From: Austropuccinia psidii
Lineage: Eukaryota > Basidiomycota > Pucciniomycetes > Pucciniales > Sphaerophragmiaceae
Length of the DNA: 64,000 bases
Direction: 5' to 3'
NCBI GenBank assembly: GCA_023105745.1
Contig: JALGQZ010000002.1
Coordinates: 75,557,285-75,621,284 of the forward strand
Part shown: positions 1 through 13,100 of the stretch, one piece after another
Layout: the number at the start of each line of letters is the position of its first letter
Position numbering within the stretch: the stretch's first letter is position 1
Made by a program: the position numbers and the translations under genes
The notes under the pieces: model-generated
What the model saw: the letters and a program-made list of their open reading frames with translations, nothing else
The model's database searches: none
Told to the model about the DNA's origin: nothing

Positions 1-183
1 CAATATTCTTAAGAAAAAAAATAACTTTATCAATATTATAAAGATTATTTATAAGGGATAAGTCCCAAAAAAGCCAATATTAAGACAAATATGGCAATTT
101 TACGTCAAAAAAATAGTAAAATAAGGTCTAGAATATGATTGATGTCCCAAAAATTGGTTTAAAATCACGGCCAGGCCCCCAAA
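1..183 (-). mobile_element. Element Z (Ty3/gypsy, H-like family), internal leader, runs off the left edge
   Basis: This is the start of the internal region of a minus-strand LTR retrotransposon whose coding part lies outside the window. Read on the minus strand it follows the Z LTR and begins with a tRNA primer site, then AT-rich leader. No coding sequence is visible in these 183 bases. The assignment rests on the LTR/primer-site junction at 166-186, which is the same as in elements B, D and H. Confidence 0.8.
166..181 (-). other. Primer-binding site of element Z
   Basis: On the minus strand the LTR ends in ACA, then two T, then TGGGGGCCTGGCCGTG. The implied tRNA 3' end is CACGGCCAGGCCCCCA. 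Sixteen nucleotides reach exactly to position 61 of a tRNA, which is an invariant C, as found here. The discriminator base would be C, as in eukaryotic tRNA-Pro. The tRNA identity is inferred. Confidence 0.8.
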
Positions 184-2377
184 TGTAAGGTTTGTCTATG
201 AAACTCTTGATAATAGTAACAATATCAAAAGTACTATGACTGTCCTCAGTAGAAAAATATAATATAATGAAATATTATAACCACAAATTTAAATATAATT
301 ATTAAAAATAATTATATATAAAAAAATAAATTTAATTATTATTATAATAATATAATAATAAAAAAATAATAATAATTATAATAAATTATAATTATTCTAT
401 TATTGTTATAGTCACTGACAGTTATAACAATAAGAAGTGTAAAACTCTTAATGAGATAATTACACGTGGAAAATAAGAATATTAACCACTTATAAATAAT
501 ATAAATATTATTTATAAAAAGAATTAATCACACACTGTGCAGAAATAATTCTTTATAGAATAAAATTCTATATAAAAAAACTATTACTAGATAAAAAAAT
601 ATATAGAATTTTTAGAGAAAACTTACTTATAAGATTTATTTAATACAACAAGTCAAATACAACAGTTATTATATTAAATAAAGATTTATAAGTTAAAAAC
701 ACGCCAAAAATCAATAAAATCAAAGATAAAACAACTTTTTATACTAAAATTTAAGATTAAAGAGTTTTTGAGAGGAATTTGTGGATTTTAAAAGATATTT
801 AAGATGAAAATTTTATATAATAAAAGTTATTATAGATGATTACAACAATAATCTGAATTCTATGACTTCAATTCTTTAATTTAATAAATAAAGAATAAAA
901 ATAACTTAAGAATTACTTTTAATAATAAGATTTTATATTTAATAAAACTTTACCTGTTTAAATGTCTAATATGATTGGATTGATTATGAATGATGGACAA
1001 AAACAGTGATGAAAAGACTCTTTTTATGTCTACAGAGAAGCTCTCATGATTCATAATGGATGTAGAGGGCGTGCTCAGGTCAGAACTGAAAAACCATGCT
1101 TAAAAATTAAGTTCTTAACCTAAGGCAACTTATTTTTACTTCCAATTTAAAGTTACCAGTGTTATTCTTAACTCCAAGTAACTTTAATCCTCATTTAGTT
1201 TAATTATTTTAAGTTTTAATATAAAATAAGTTTATTTATATTAAAGTTCATCATATGAACAACTTAAAATTAGAGTTTCAAGCAGAAATCTTTTAAACTC
1301 AATTTTGAATTAATTTTTAAAGAAATCATAATTTTCTTTAAGCTTAATTAAAAGAGTAAATTTCCAGGCTAATTACCCAGGAAACTTATTAATAAAAGAT
1401 ACTTAAAATTTAATTTATATATTGATAATATTAAATTCTAAGCTGTGTGAAATTTTCAAGCAAATCCATTAAGATTTGGATTTTTAATGAATTTTTGAAG
1501 TTATTACTATTTTTCCACGTAAAATAGCAATACACACAAAACCTTAAGTTTTGATAAGGTTTTGATGATTGAAACCTTAAAGTTTTAAGCTTATTTAAGC
1601 TTTTTAAGCTTGATTAAGCTTTGACAGTTCTTAAAACCTTGATTCCAAGCCTGCTTATTGGGATTTACCCTCTTGGCAGCTTGAAATTCCTGTCCAATTT
1701 AGGATAAAACCAGTTTAAACCTTAAGGTTGGATCAAAGTCTAATCTTAAAGTTTAAATAAGGTTGAAAATCCTCCAATACAGGTGGACAACCTTAATTGA
1801 ATCCTTGCAGATCCAAAAAGTTGGGTACCCCAGCTCTATTTGGTCTTTTTCCTTTGTCCCACCTTTTTGCGTGGATTTTGCCCTTTTATTTATTTAAAGC
1901 CATACTATGGCCTTAAACCCTTTTAAATTGAGCTCACGCAGGATTTACATTCTGTATGGCAAATCCTTAGCCAATTCAGTAAATATACACCACACCTTAA
2001 TTTTAACTAAAATTTTGGTAAAGTTGCATAAACCTTATGTAACTTTAAATTTAAGCTTAATTAAGCTTAAATTTAACAATTTTAAAAAAAATGTTAAAAA
2101 GTTACATTGGTACTGTGAGATTCTTAAATCTTCTAATAACACAAGAAATAAGTGTTTTTGGGTATAACACCCTATGGGTGTACCCTAGGTTATTTTTGGT
2201 GTAGAATCCAAAAATGACATAATAATTATAACTTTGTTTATCCAAAAAAAAGTTATACTTATTTTTTATTATTTTTTATTTTAAATTCAACTAAAAAGTC
2301 TGTTTAAGACAAATTTAATTGTTTATAAAATCATTTGTGGCCTTATGGGTATGTTAAACATACCTCACAGGCTCACA
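184..2377 (-). repeat. 5' LTR of element Z
   Basis: The LTR is about 2.19 kb. On the minus strand it starts TGTGAGCC at 2377 and ends CCTTACA at 184. Both ends match the LTR termini of H, B and D, and the first 45 bases resemble H most. It is inserted a few bases inside the leader of element A, and the flank on the right is AATTA. The other target-duplication copy would lie outside the window. The interior is AT-rich. The open frame at 1907-2167 is on the wrong strand for this element and is not considered a gene. Confidence 0.85.
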
Positions 2378-3110
2378 AATTAACTCATATTTGATTCTTT
2401 TTTTTCATTCATTTATATTCATTTTCTCTCATTCATCAATTATGATCTCTTTTATGATTTAATGATCTTTAATGATTATGATTTTTCTCTCTTATCAATT
2501 TCATCTCAACCATTTCATTTATATGAAATTGATTCTTTCTTCTTCCTTAATCATTGCTTACCACTTCATTCACTTCATTCATTTTATCAAATAAAATTTT
2601 TTATGTGTTCTTATTCAGGCTCTTTTAGGAGTTATTGATTGGATTATTCATTGGGATTCATTGGGTTTATTGATTCAGGGATTCAGGATTTTTCATTTGG
2701 CTTGGATTGATGGACTTTGAATTCTCAAGATATTTTATTGATCCTAAAGAATTGATTTTGATTATTGACTGATTTTGACTCATCAAGATATTGAATTGAT
2801 TTCTGAAGATTTTAAATTTATTGATTGATTCCTCAAGACCTTGATTTCATATTGAAGACACCGATTTATTGATTGATTTATTATTGATTTAATATTTATT
2901 GATTGTTGATTTACTCAAGATTATTTATATTTGATTTAAATTGATTGTTGATATTGATTGAATTGATTTTGATTATTGACTGAATTTGATTTCACCTCAA
3001 GATTTGAATTGATTCCTCAAGATTCATCAAGAATTTTTATTGTGATTGATTTGGCAAAGTTCTGATTATTATTCTTACTACCATCAAGTTTTAATCAATT
3101 TCTGTTCATA
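2378..3110 (+). other. Leader of element A, low-complexity GATT-rich
   Basis: This stretch has no gene. It is an AT-rich leader made of imperfect runs of GATT, GATTGATT and CTCAAGATT. It aligns in order and character with the leader of element F (48216-48972). Its first bases, AATTAACT, are the remnant of the self-priming site that is complete in F. Confidence 0.7.
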
Positions 3111-4469
3111 CTGCCAGTTCAGCATAGTCCCCCAGCAAAGAATACTAGATCCCAAAAAATTCCAGCTGTTCTCACTCCTACAGCAAGGGCTCCTCTTGAC
3201 CGCACACCATCAGCTCATCAACTGAGTGCAAATTTAGACAGAGGACAACCAATGGAAGGAGCAGCACCCTGAAGAAGAGGTGGAATGAAATCCAGAAGAT
3301 CAAGATCTTTTTCTGGACTTTTGGGTGGCTACCCTGGCATGTCTGAAGGTGCAAGAGCAAGATTAGGGGAAGTTGAAGATGAAGAGGGGGAAGAGTCTGT
3401 GGAAGAGGAAGCTTCTTGGGAAACTGAAGTGGCAGATGCCTTGGCAAATGCTCCAGAGGTGCCTCAGGGTTCTAATCTAGCCTTTTCTAGTCAACCTCTT
3501 GTCTCTGAAACTGATCCAAGTCTCCTCAAGATGATGGAGCAGATGACTCAATTCATGGGGCAACTCACTCAAGCAGTTGCTCCCAGGGACCATTCCAAAG
3601 CCCCTGCTTTCAAGACTCCATCCATGAAGGCACCTGCTTCTTTTGATGGTACTCAAGCTCATAAATTGAGAGGATTCATCCAATCCTGTCAATTAATCTT
3701 CCATAATGATCCAGAAAATTTCCTCTCTGACAGGGAGAAAGTTCTTTACTCAACTTCTTTTCTCACTGGTAGAGCTGCAAAGTGGATTGAACCCTATCTC
3801 TCAAATATTTCCAATTAAGACCCTTCCTACCTCCTCAATAATTGGCCATTATTTGAATCTCAATTATTCACTCTGTTTGGTTACCCCAATGAAGTCAGGA
3901 AAGCTGAACAAGAGTTGGACAATTTTAGGATGAAGGAAAGTGGTCATGTATCCTTGTACATTGCTGATTTCAAAAGCTTAATGTCAAGAATTGGAGATTG
4001 GGGGGAAAGAGCTTATATCCATGTTTACAGAAGAGGGTTGGCATCATGATTGTTGGACCAATTGGCTTCTCACCCTGGAAACTTTGATAGCCTTCAAGAG
4101 CTCATGGACATCACTTTGGAATTAGATACCAGATACCATGAGAGGCAGAAGGAAAAGGGTAATCATCAAGAGAAGAAGCCTCCAATCAGTGGATCCAACT
4201 CCTCTGAGCCCCCTCAAAGTTCATCATCAAAGAAGCCTAATCACCAGAAGAATAAGAAGGGGAAGAATTTTCAAGTGTCCAAAGACAAGCCTCATGCTGC
4301 TCTCCTCAATAAGGACAACAACTTAATTGGTTCTGAAAAGGAGAGGAGGATTAAAGAAGGCTTGTGCAATTATTGTTGTGGAAAGCACCCATTTGAAAAA
4401 TGCTTCAAGAGGCCTGAGAATAGGCAAGGATCATCAAGAGGCTTCCCTAGCAAGCAGGAAAAAGCCTGA
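3111..4469 (+). pseudogene. gag of element A (broken)
   Basis: This is the Gag (capsid/nucleocapsid) remnant of the A/F family. The reading frame aligns with the intact N-terminus of element F at 48973, but the ATG is CTG here (3111-3113). TGA near 3270, TAA at 3816-3818 and TGA near 4047 interrupt the same frame. Visible parts are an acidic N-terminal segment, a capsid-like segment at about 3620-4140 containing an FDGT motif and a W-rich helix, a K/Q/S-rich linker, and a zinc-knuckle-like motif CNYCCGKHPFEKC near 4364. That motif is the CX2CX3HX4C variant, not the usual CX2CX4HX4C. Gag ends with TGA at 4467 and pol starts 15 bases later in another frame, so the family may express pol by frameshift or reinitiation. 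Confidence 0.8.
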
Positions 4470-4483
4470 GTGGGGATCATGAT

Positions 4484-7400
4484 GTGTTAAATGGTTCTCA
4501 CTTATTTCCTTCAAGAGCACAATTGTACACTCTGAATACTATTGTTAAGAAATCTTTGAAATTTCTTATTTTCTCTTCTGTCTCTGATATTTTTTATAGT
4601 ATTCTCATTGATTCTGGTGCTACAAACTCCTTTATTGCAAAGAATTGTGTTCTCAAGTACTCATTGACTCTGTCAGAGCTCCCTGAAAAGATTCCTCTTT
4701 TCATTCTGGATTCTAATGAATCCCCTGCCTTGTTCATCACCCATTATACCAAGTGGGTAGTTGACTTGCCTTCCTTCCCAAGCTTTGAATGGGACTTTTT
4801 CATCATAGATTCACCCAAGGGAGACTACCTGATATTGGGCTATGATTTCCTTTACCATTTTAATCCCATTATTGATTGGAAAAATGGATTGATCACCTAT
4901 GATTCTAGTCATAAGGATTCTAGTGGTATTATTCCTTCTACTAGTAATGACTTAGCCACTGCTGTCAACAGTGTTGCTCTGGTTGGTGAACTTAAGACAC
5001 CTTACCTTCCTTCTTCTGTCCATATCCCTTCCATAATTCCCTCTCAGTCATTACTTCCATTAAGAGATGAAGTCTTCAAAGAGATAAAGGATGTTGGAGA
5101 AGATGTTGCCATCTCTTCACTTCATCTCTTTCAAGGGGATATGGACCTTCCTCCTTTATCTTTTCATGCCTCCCAGGAGGAGAAGTGGGATGAGGAGGAA
5201 GAGCCAGAGGAAATTGAAACTGTGTTGAAGGTAGTCCCTCCTGCTTATCACCAATATTTGGATGTATTCTCCAAGGTGAAAGCAGAGAAACTTCCTTCAC
5301 ACCGCGCCTGTGATCACCATATCAAATTGGAGGGTCTTCTACCTCCAATTGGTGTTATCTACTCATTATCAAATCAAGAGTCAGAAACACTGCAGGCCTA
5401 CATTTCAGAGAATGTAGAGAAAGGTTTCATAAGACCAAGCTCCTCTTCAACAGGAGTACCTGTCCTTTTTGTCAAGAAAAAGGATGGAGGTCTTCGTTAG
5501 TGTATTGACTACCGCAAACTCAATGCTGTCACTAGGAAGAACAGATACCCTGTCCCTCTTACGAACCAGCTCCTTACCGTATTCAACGGTTCCACTATCT
5601 TCTCCAAGATAGATTTGTGTGGTGCATATAACCTTCTGAGAATCAAAGAGGGGGATGAGCACTTAACTGCCTTTAGAACCAAATATGGTAGTTATGAGTA
5701 TTTGGTCATGCCATTTGGTTTAACGAATGCTCCTGCATCTTTCCAGAATCTAGTAAATGATATCTCTTCAGATTTCTTGGATGTGTTTGTTGTGGTTTAT
5801 TTAGATGATATTATGGTCTTTTCCAGTTCTGAAGAGGAAAATGTCAAACATGTGACCTCTGTCCTCCAAAGACTGAGGGACAATAATTTGTTTTCCAAAG
5901 CCTCCAAGTGTGTATTCCATGCCTCAAGTGTGGAATACTTGGGCTATGTTGTTTCAAGTGATGGCCTCAAGATGGATTCTTCAAAAGTTCAGCAAATCCT
6001 CAATTGGCCTCAGCCCAAAAACATCAAGGCCCTTCAATAGTTTCTTGGCTTTGCCAATTTTTATCGTTGTTTCATTAAAAATTATTCCAAAAAAATCACT
6101 TCTCTCACTTCCCTTCTCAAAAAAGATTCTCCCTTTATCTTCAATGAGGAAGCTCTTAGTCAGTTTCAAGCACTCAAAGAAGCTTTCACCTATGCTCCTA
6201 TCTTATCCCATTTCAATCCATCTCTACCTACTATTGTGGAGACTGATGCTTCTGATTATGCATTGGGCGCCATACTGAGTCAGGGGAATGACTCAGGGAA
6301 GCACCCCATTGCATTTGATAGTCGCAAGCCTTACCAGCTGAGATGAACTATGAAATTCATGACAAGGAACTCCTTGGCATAGTTTGGGCTCTCAAGTGCT
6401 GGAGAGCCTTTCTTCTTTCTCTTTCCAATCCTTTTGAGGTCTCGACAGACCATTCTTCTTTGCAGTATTTCATGTCTTCCAAATTTCTTACTCGTCGTCA
6501 GGCCTGTTGGGCTGAATTTCTCTCAGAATTTCATTTCACTATCACTTACCGCCCAGGCAGGCTGGCCACTTTACCAGATGCCTTGTCACATAGGGACGTT
6601 GTGTACCCAGAGAGGGGGGTGGACTTCATCAGCAAGAATCCTCAAATTTTTCATCAAGTACTTAAGCAAGATGGAATTCAATAGTCAAGATTCTTCTAAA
6701 TCAAAGTGGAGATTTTCTCAGATTTAGTTGACAAGATTCAAAAGGAAGTATGGCAAGACAAAGACTATAAAGAAATACTCAAGCAACTAGCAAGAGGTGA
6801 ATCAATTCCAGATTATTCTCTTGAACCTCAAGCCAAGTTGTTATTATTCAAGGATAGAGTGGTAATCCCAAGCAATGAAGAACTTCAACTCAATATTCTT
6901 CAAAAGCGTCATGACTCACCATTGGCTGGCCATCCTGGCTAGGAGAAGACCCTCAAGCTCATCAAGAGGGATTTTTATTGGGCTGGCATGAATAAATTCA
7001 TCAAGGACTATGTGTCCTAATGTCAGCAATGTTCAAGAAACAAGAACATTCATCACAAGAAGTTTGGACTACTCAAGCCTCTTCAAATCCCATCTGGTCC
7101 TTGGAATTCCTTATCAATGGACTTTATCACTCAATTTCCCTTGTCAAACAACTTTGACTCAATTCTAGTAGTTGTGGAAAGGTTCTCAAAAATGGCAATC
7201 TTCATTCCAACTTATGGAACAATCACTGCTCTGGACTTAGCTCAAATTTTCATTAGTCATGTATTTTCCAGGCATGTCCTTCCAGTCAGTATTGTCAGTG
7301 ATAGAGGATCTTTATTTGTTTCATCATTTTTGACTCAATTATGTCAGAACCTCAAGATATCAAGAGATCTTTCAACTGCTTTTCATCCTGAAACAGATGG

Positions 7401-8060
7401 ACAGACAGAGAGGGTAAATCAGATTCTAGAACAGTATCTTTGGATGTATGTCAGCTATCATCAAGATGACTGGTACACCTGGCTCCCTCTGGCTGAATTT
7501 GCCTATAATGATGCAAAACATTCATCAACCAAGCAATCACCTTTTTTCACCATTTATGGAAGAAATCCCAGCTTTGACTCAATCCATATTTCTCAAGATT
7601 CACCTGCTGGAAAGTTATCAACAAAACTCCAATCAGTACAGCAAGTGGTCAAAGAAGAATTAGAGTCAGCAATAAGGAGATTCAAGAAGTATGCAGATAG
7701 AAATAGAGAAATTCCACCTGATTTCAAACCTGGGGACAAAGTATGGCTAGCTTCCAAGAATATCAAGACAACAAGACCCACCAAGAAATTATCAGAAAGA
7801 TGGTTGGGACCTTTTGAAGTTCTGAAGAAGATTGGCAGCCATGCATATCACCTCAAGTTGCCTCAGAAATGGAAGACAGTTCACCCTGTATTCCATGTGT
7901 CCTTTTTAGAAAGAGTCAAGCAATCAACTATCCCAAATCGTCATCAATTTCCGCCACCACCAGCTTTAGTGGAGGAGAAAGAAGAATGGGAAGTGGCTCA
8001 GGTTCTGGACTCAAACCTCAAAAGAGGCAAATTATGGTATCTTGAAGAGTGGAAAGGATA
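4484..8060 (+). pseudogene. pol of element A (protease, RT, RNase H, integrase, start of chromodomain), broken
   Basis: Protease has the DSG triad at 4610-4618. The RT has the YLDD box at 5798-5809 after a MPFGLTNAP motif. RNase H covers roughly 6230-6600. Integrase shows an HHCC zinc motif (about 6900-7035), the catalytic Asp residues in MDFI (about 7117) and VSDRG (about 7295), and the Glu in DGQTERV (about 7400). A GPF-type segment follows and then the chromodomain start YLEEWKG just before 8057. Damage: TAG 5498, TAG 6038, a frameshift near 6330, TAG near 6684, TAG near 6940, TAA near 7018, then interruption by B. The chromodomain frame resumes at 18705 with PDKHGP and soon meets TGA. Confidence 0.85.
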
Positions 8061-10042
8061 AGGTTTGACTATGAAACAATAAGTAAAAATTACTAATTTA
8101 TTACTTATTGTACTCTGAATGTCCTTATGAATTGAATAAATAAGATCAAAAATATAATAATAATAGATAATTATTATTATTATGGCGTAAAATAATTATA
8201 TTATTAAATAAATATAATAATATAATTTATATTATAAAAATATAATATAATAAATAAATATATTAATAGAAAATAATTAATATATTTAATAGCTCTTTAT
8301 TATTGTTACCAAAAAATAATATAGGCGTAAAAAATTGTTTTTTATTAATAAAAAACAATTAATAACAATAATATTACTAATATTAAAGTTATAAATTAAT
8401 ATAAATACTATTTATATTAATTAAAGAATTATTAAAAGAGTAATAATAGAGAAAATAACCTACTTTTAACACTTAATATAACAATTTTGAAATATTTACG
8501 CCAAATAATGTAAATAAAACTTATACAAATTGTATTTACAATAAAAAATAGAGAAATTACAAATATTCTTGATTTTTTACGTGGAAATGAGTTTCTTAGA
8601 GAGATTTTTAACAAAAACAGTTAAAAAAATGATTTAATCATGTCAAAATTGATGATTATAATAAGGTGGCCTTTGGTCTTTAATAATATAATAGTTTTAT
8701 ATATAAAGAATAAAGAAATTAGCTTTGATTTAATTGTTTTAATGTTTTTGATGCGTCTGAGGGGAAAATAGAGTAAAAAGAGCTCTATTTATAGTAAGTA
8801 CCTCCCTCCTAGAGTCTAAAAGGCTTCTAGTAGACGTGCACTGATCATATCCACTGGAATTGATCAATACTTTAAGGTTTGGAGATGATTACATCATTAT
8901 TACACCATTATTTAGAGTTATCACTATAACTCTAAAGTTGATGACATCAGAGGCTTGGCAGAACCCCAAATTTCGTGGACTTTTTTAGTTTTAATCATAA
9001 ACTAATAGTATTCACCAATTCTATCACTCATAAGACTGTTAAACTTAAATTAAGGTTACAGTGAGTGATCATAACTGCTCAAATTAAGCTCAAACTTTGA
9101 TCCTTAATAACTTTTAAGATTTACACGCTACAGCAATTCAGAGAGTTAATTCTGATAGCCTGAAATAACCTTATTATGCTACCAAGAGCGTTTCATTACA
9201 TCATCAAAAATCTAATTTTGATGATTTTCCTTGTAGCTCATCTTTTCTGTCAAAATTTAATATTTTAAACTTCAAACCTTGATTTCAGGGGGTTGTACCC
9301 TGAATTTAATAATAAAAACTACATCATTATTCACGAATGGACTAGTAGAATCCAACTATATCCTTTTTTTTAAGTTTGGACCACTTTCACAACAAAGTGG
9401 TCAACAGCTCTGTTGATTTTTATCAATATTTCATCATAGGTTTTAACCTTTATTATAATTTGTAAAATAAAGTTCATATATGTGCTCTTACAGTAGTTTC
9501 GTGGTAACTTTATTTTTGGTTCATCACTCTATCATGTATAGTTTAAGAGATATTAGCTATGATCCTTGAATATATGTGTTGACCATAAAAGTGCATATAT
9601 TCAGGTTAATTCTTTAAGTATTAACTTTGGAAATTAGCTCATTAATTGTTTTATGTGTGTACGTTCGTGGGGAATCCAATGGTACAATTTATTTTACATG
9701 TTGTTTTATTAGCTCTTGAGATAAATAAGGTTTTATGGTTTTTATAAGGTATTATACCTTATAATTCATTAAATATTGACTTTACAGATATGCCATAAAA
9801 ATGGTATATGTGTATTTTACCATGGGGAATCCAATGGTATAATTTATTTCACATGCTGATTCATTGGTTTTTAAGTTAAACCAATTTTTGTACCAATTTT
9901 ATGGTATTTTTGTATTTTTAAGTAATTATTTTTAATGTATAATTATTCTAAGTAATAGTAGTATAATTATCTCAAAGGTATAATTGTTCTGCGTCTTCCT
10001 TGTGACCTTATTGGGTATGTGGTCATATCTCAAAGGCTCACA
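8057..10042 (-). repeat. 3' LTR of element B
   Basis: About 1.99 kb and nearly the same as the 5' LTR at 16702-18704. On the minus strand it starts TGTGAGCC at 10042, directly after a polypurine tract, and ends at 8057, where the expected ACA terminus is eroded. The minus-strand open frame at 8432-8614 (60 codons, hydrophobic) recurs in the other LTR but not in the equivalent part of the D LTR, so it is not called as a gene. Confidence 0.9.
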
Positions 10043-10056
10043 TTCCCTACCACCAA
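10043..10056 (-). other. Polypurine tract of element B
   Basis: On the minus strand TGGTGGTAGGGAA lies directly before the 3' LTR, in the same place as in D (63680-63691). It would prime plus-strand DNA synthesis. Confidence 0.8.
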
Positions 10057-10160
10057 AAAAGATTGTACCACAATCTGATATGTGTGATTAGGGTATCATC
10101 CACTGTCCTACCTCTTCATTAGACTTTATCAGTCTTGAAGCTCAATAATGCTTGATTTCA

Positions 10161-13100
10161 TTATTCTTTAGGTTTTCTTTCATTTCTAAACCTCCTTAGT
10201 AGTTTATCAGCATTTGTTATATCTTTCTCAAGTAGCCATTCATCTTCTTGAGTTGGATTTCTATACCTTACAAGGTATTCTCTTTCTTTTTTGTTTCTTG
10301 TCCTTCTTTCTTTAAGAACTTTTACAATTATCTTTTCTTCTCCTTCTTCCAAAGGGGGGATTTCGAGTGGGGGTTTATTTCTTAGTGGAAATAGCTCCTT
10401 GTCACTTGAGCTGTGAGTTTTTATAAGACTTACAGGGAAAGTTGGGTGTTTATTCATTAAATCACCTGTGAGTTCTAATTGTGCAGCATTGGGTCCATGA
10501 AGTTCTTTTATCATAAATGGTCCTGCAAAGGAATCTTTCAATTTCTTTGGTCCTTTTATGTTGTTAAAATTAAGAGTTGATACTAGTACCAAATCTCCTA
10601 TTTTGAAGTCAGGTGGTTTATGACTTTTGTCCCATCTTTCCTTTGCATATTTGAAAGAGTCTTGCATGCATCTGTTTGCATGGTGTCTTGCTTTGTCAAG
10701 CATTATCTTAAATCTGCTTGCTGTTGGATGTATGTCCACTAAGTCCTTTTTGAGGGTATCATAAGGAAGTCTTGGATTCCAACCTTTTTCTAGCATTGCT
10801 GGTGTTTTGCCAGTAGAAGAATGGATTGATGTCTTATATGCCAGTTCAAGTGCTGGTATTAGTGTACACCAATCATGGGTAAAACCATCAGAATCTTTGA
10901 GTTCTACCCCATAAGCACAGAATCTTCTGATCATATCCTCTAAGGTCTGTATCATTCTTTCTGCTAAACCATCAGTTTGAGGATGATAAGCTGTTGAGAA
11001 TGATAAATTTGTCCCAAACAAGTTATGGAGATTTGTCCATACTTCTGAAGTGAAGTTTGGGTCTCTGTCACTTAGAATATTTTGGAATAAGCCTGTGTGG
11101 CTAATGACTTTATTCCATATTATTATGGATGTATCCATAGCTGTGTCATCTTTGTGACATGGTAAGAACATGGGAGTTTTACTGTACCTGTCAACTAACA
11201 CTAGGAATGCATTATAACTCCTGTCTCCTCCTGGAGGTAATGCTGTTACCCAATCCATATGGACTATTTCCCATGGGGATTTTGGTTCTTGGATTTGGAT
11301 CATCATTCCAAATTTCTTTCCTGTGGCTCTGTTGGCTTTTTGGCATCTGTCACAGGTTTGGCAGTACTCTGCAACATCTTTCTTCCAATTTGGCCACCAA
11401 GAGCAGGTTTTCACCCTCTCTAGTGTCCTATCTTCTGAGAGATGTCCAGATGCAACACTATCATGACACTCATGTAAAATAGTGTTTATTAGTGTTCTAT
11501 CTGTTAAGGCCATATCACATGTGTGTTTTGTTCTATGGTAAAGGATTCCATCAAGGAGGTGGAATCTTCCTTCATCATATGCCTTTTTCCATATTGCATC
11601 TAGTTTGGATGAAAGTGATGGATCTTTCCCGTCTTTCATTAGAAGTTGGCTTAAGATATGGCAATTTTTGTCTGTCTTATAGCTTTCTTTAACTTGGTTA
11701 AAGAATTCTGTGCCAATGTCTGTAACACATATCCCTTCTATATGGTGTTCTTCCTGTGGTACCCATGCTGGATTGTCAGGGGTATTTGCTAAAGCCCATC
11801 TGCTAAGACCATCCGCATTTTTATGAATATTTCCAGATTTATGAACAATAGTCATATTTCCTCTATATTCTTGGATAGCAATTTGCCATCTCAGCATATG
11901 TCTATTTGGAGTCTTCATATTTAATAGTGATTTCACAGCATTACAGTCTGTGATTACAACAAATACTGTGCCATCCAAAAAATAATGCAGTTTTTCTAAA
12001 GCCCACACTAAGCATAAGCATTCCATTTGGCTTGCTCCATACCTTGCTTCTGTTGGCTTTATCTGCCTTTAAATGAAACAAATTGGTCCTTCCACTGGTT
12101 TATCATTGATAATTTGTGTTTGGTGAAGTGCAGCACCTAGTCCTTCTCCACAAGCATCAATCTAAAGTTTAAAGGGTAGTTTCCAATCTGGCATTAGAAG
12201 AAATGGGGCATTTGTTAAGGAATTTTTCAATTCTTCATATGCGTTGACTCTTTCTTCTGTCAGTTCATAGACTGTTTGTTGGTCACATAGCTTATACAAG
12301 GATTTGGCAATTTTTGCAAAGTCTTTTATATGCTGTCTATAGTAACCAACAAATCCTAGAAAGGATTGCATTTCTTTTTTGGTTTTAGGCATTGGTTTAA
12401 GTCGTACTGCTGCCACTTTATTTTTGTCTATGCCTAGACTAAGGCCAGATACAACATGTCCTAGTGCTTTTAATTCACTATATGCAAAATGACACTTTTT
12501 CAAGAAAATTTCCATATTTGCTTGGACTATTTTCTGTAGTACTCTTTCTAGTCTTGTAAGGTGATTTTCCCAAGTTTCTGAGCAAACTATGATATCATCA
12601 ATATAGATAATTAACCATCCTTCTGATAATTCTTCAGGGAATATGGTATTCATCATTCTTTGATAATGGGAAGGTGCATTTTTTATCCCAAATGGCATTC
12701 TTAAGTATTCAAAAATTCCACAATGGACTATTATTCTTAGTAGTTTCTTGGCATTATCTGTTAAGACATATTGATGAAAACCCTTAAGAGCATCCATAGC
12801 TGTAATGAACTTAGCTTGTGACAATTGGGTCAATGTCTCATGGATTCTAGGTATTGGATATCTGTCTGGAATGGTATAGGTGTTCAGGGCTCTGAAGTCT
12901 CCTACCATCCTTGATTTTCCATTATGCCAAGTTATAATGACAGGTGTAGTAACTTCTACTTGTTCATTATGTCCAACCTTTCTTAATACTCCAAGGTCCA
13001 TTAATTCTTTAATGTGCACCTCTAAGGCTTCCCTAGCCCTTGGACTGGCTGGATAAGCAGGTCTTCTTAATAAAGGTGGGTAAGGCTTTTCTACATTAAG

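Noticed and set aside
1907..2167. 86-codon open frame in the Z LTR
   Set aside because: It is on the strand opposite to Z, in AT-rich LTR sequence, and has no recognisable domain or counterpart in the other LTRs.
8432..8614. Hydrophobic 60-70 codon frame in both B LTRs
   Set aside because: It is present in both LTRs only because LTRs are copies of each other. The equivalent part of D's LTR does not keep the ATG or frame.
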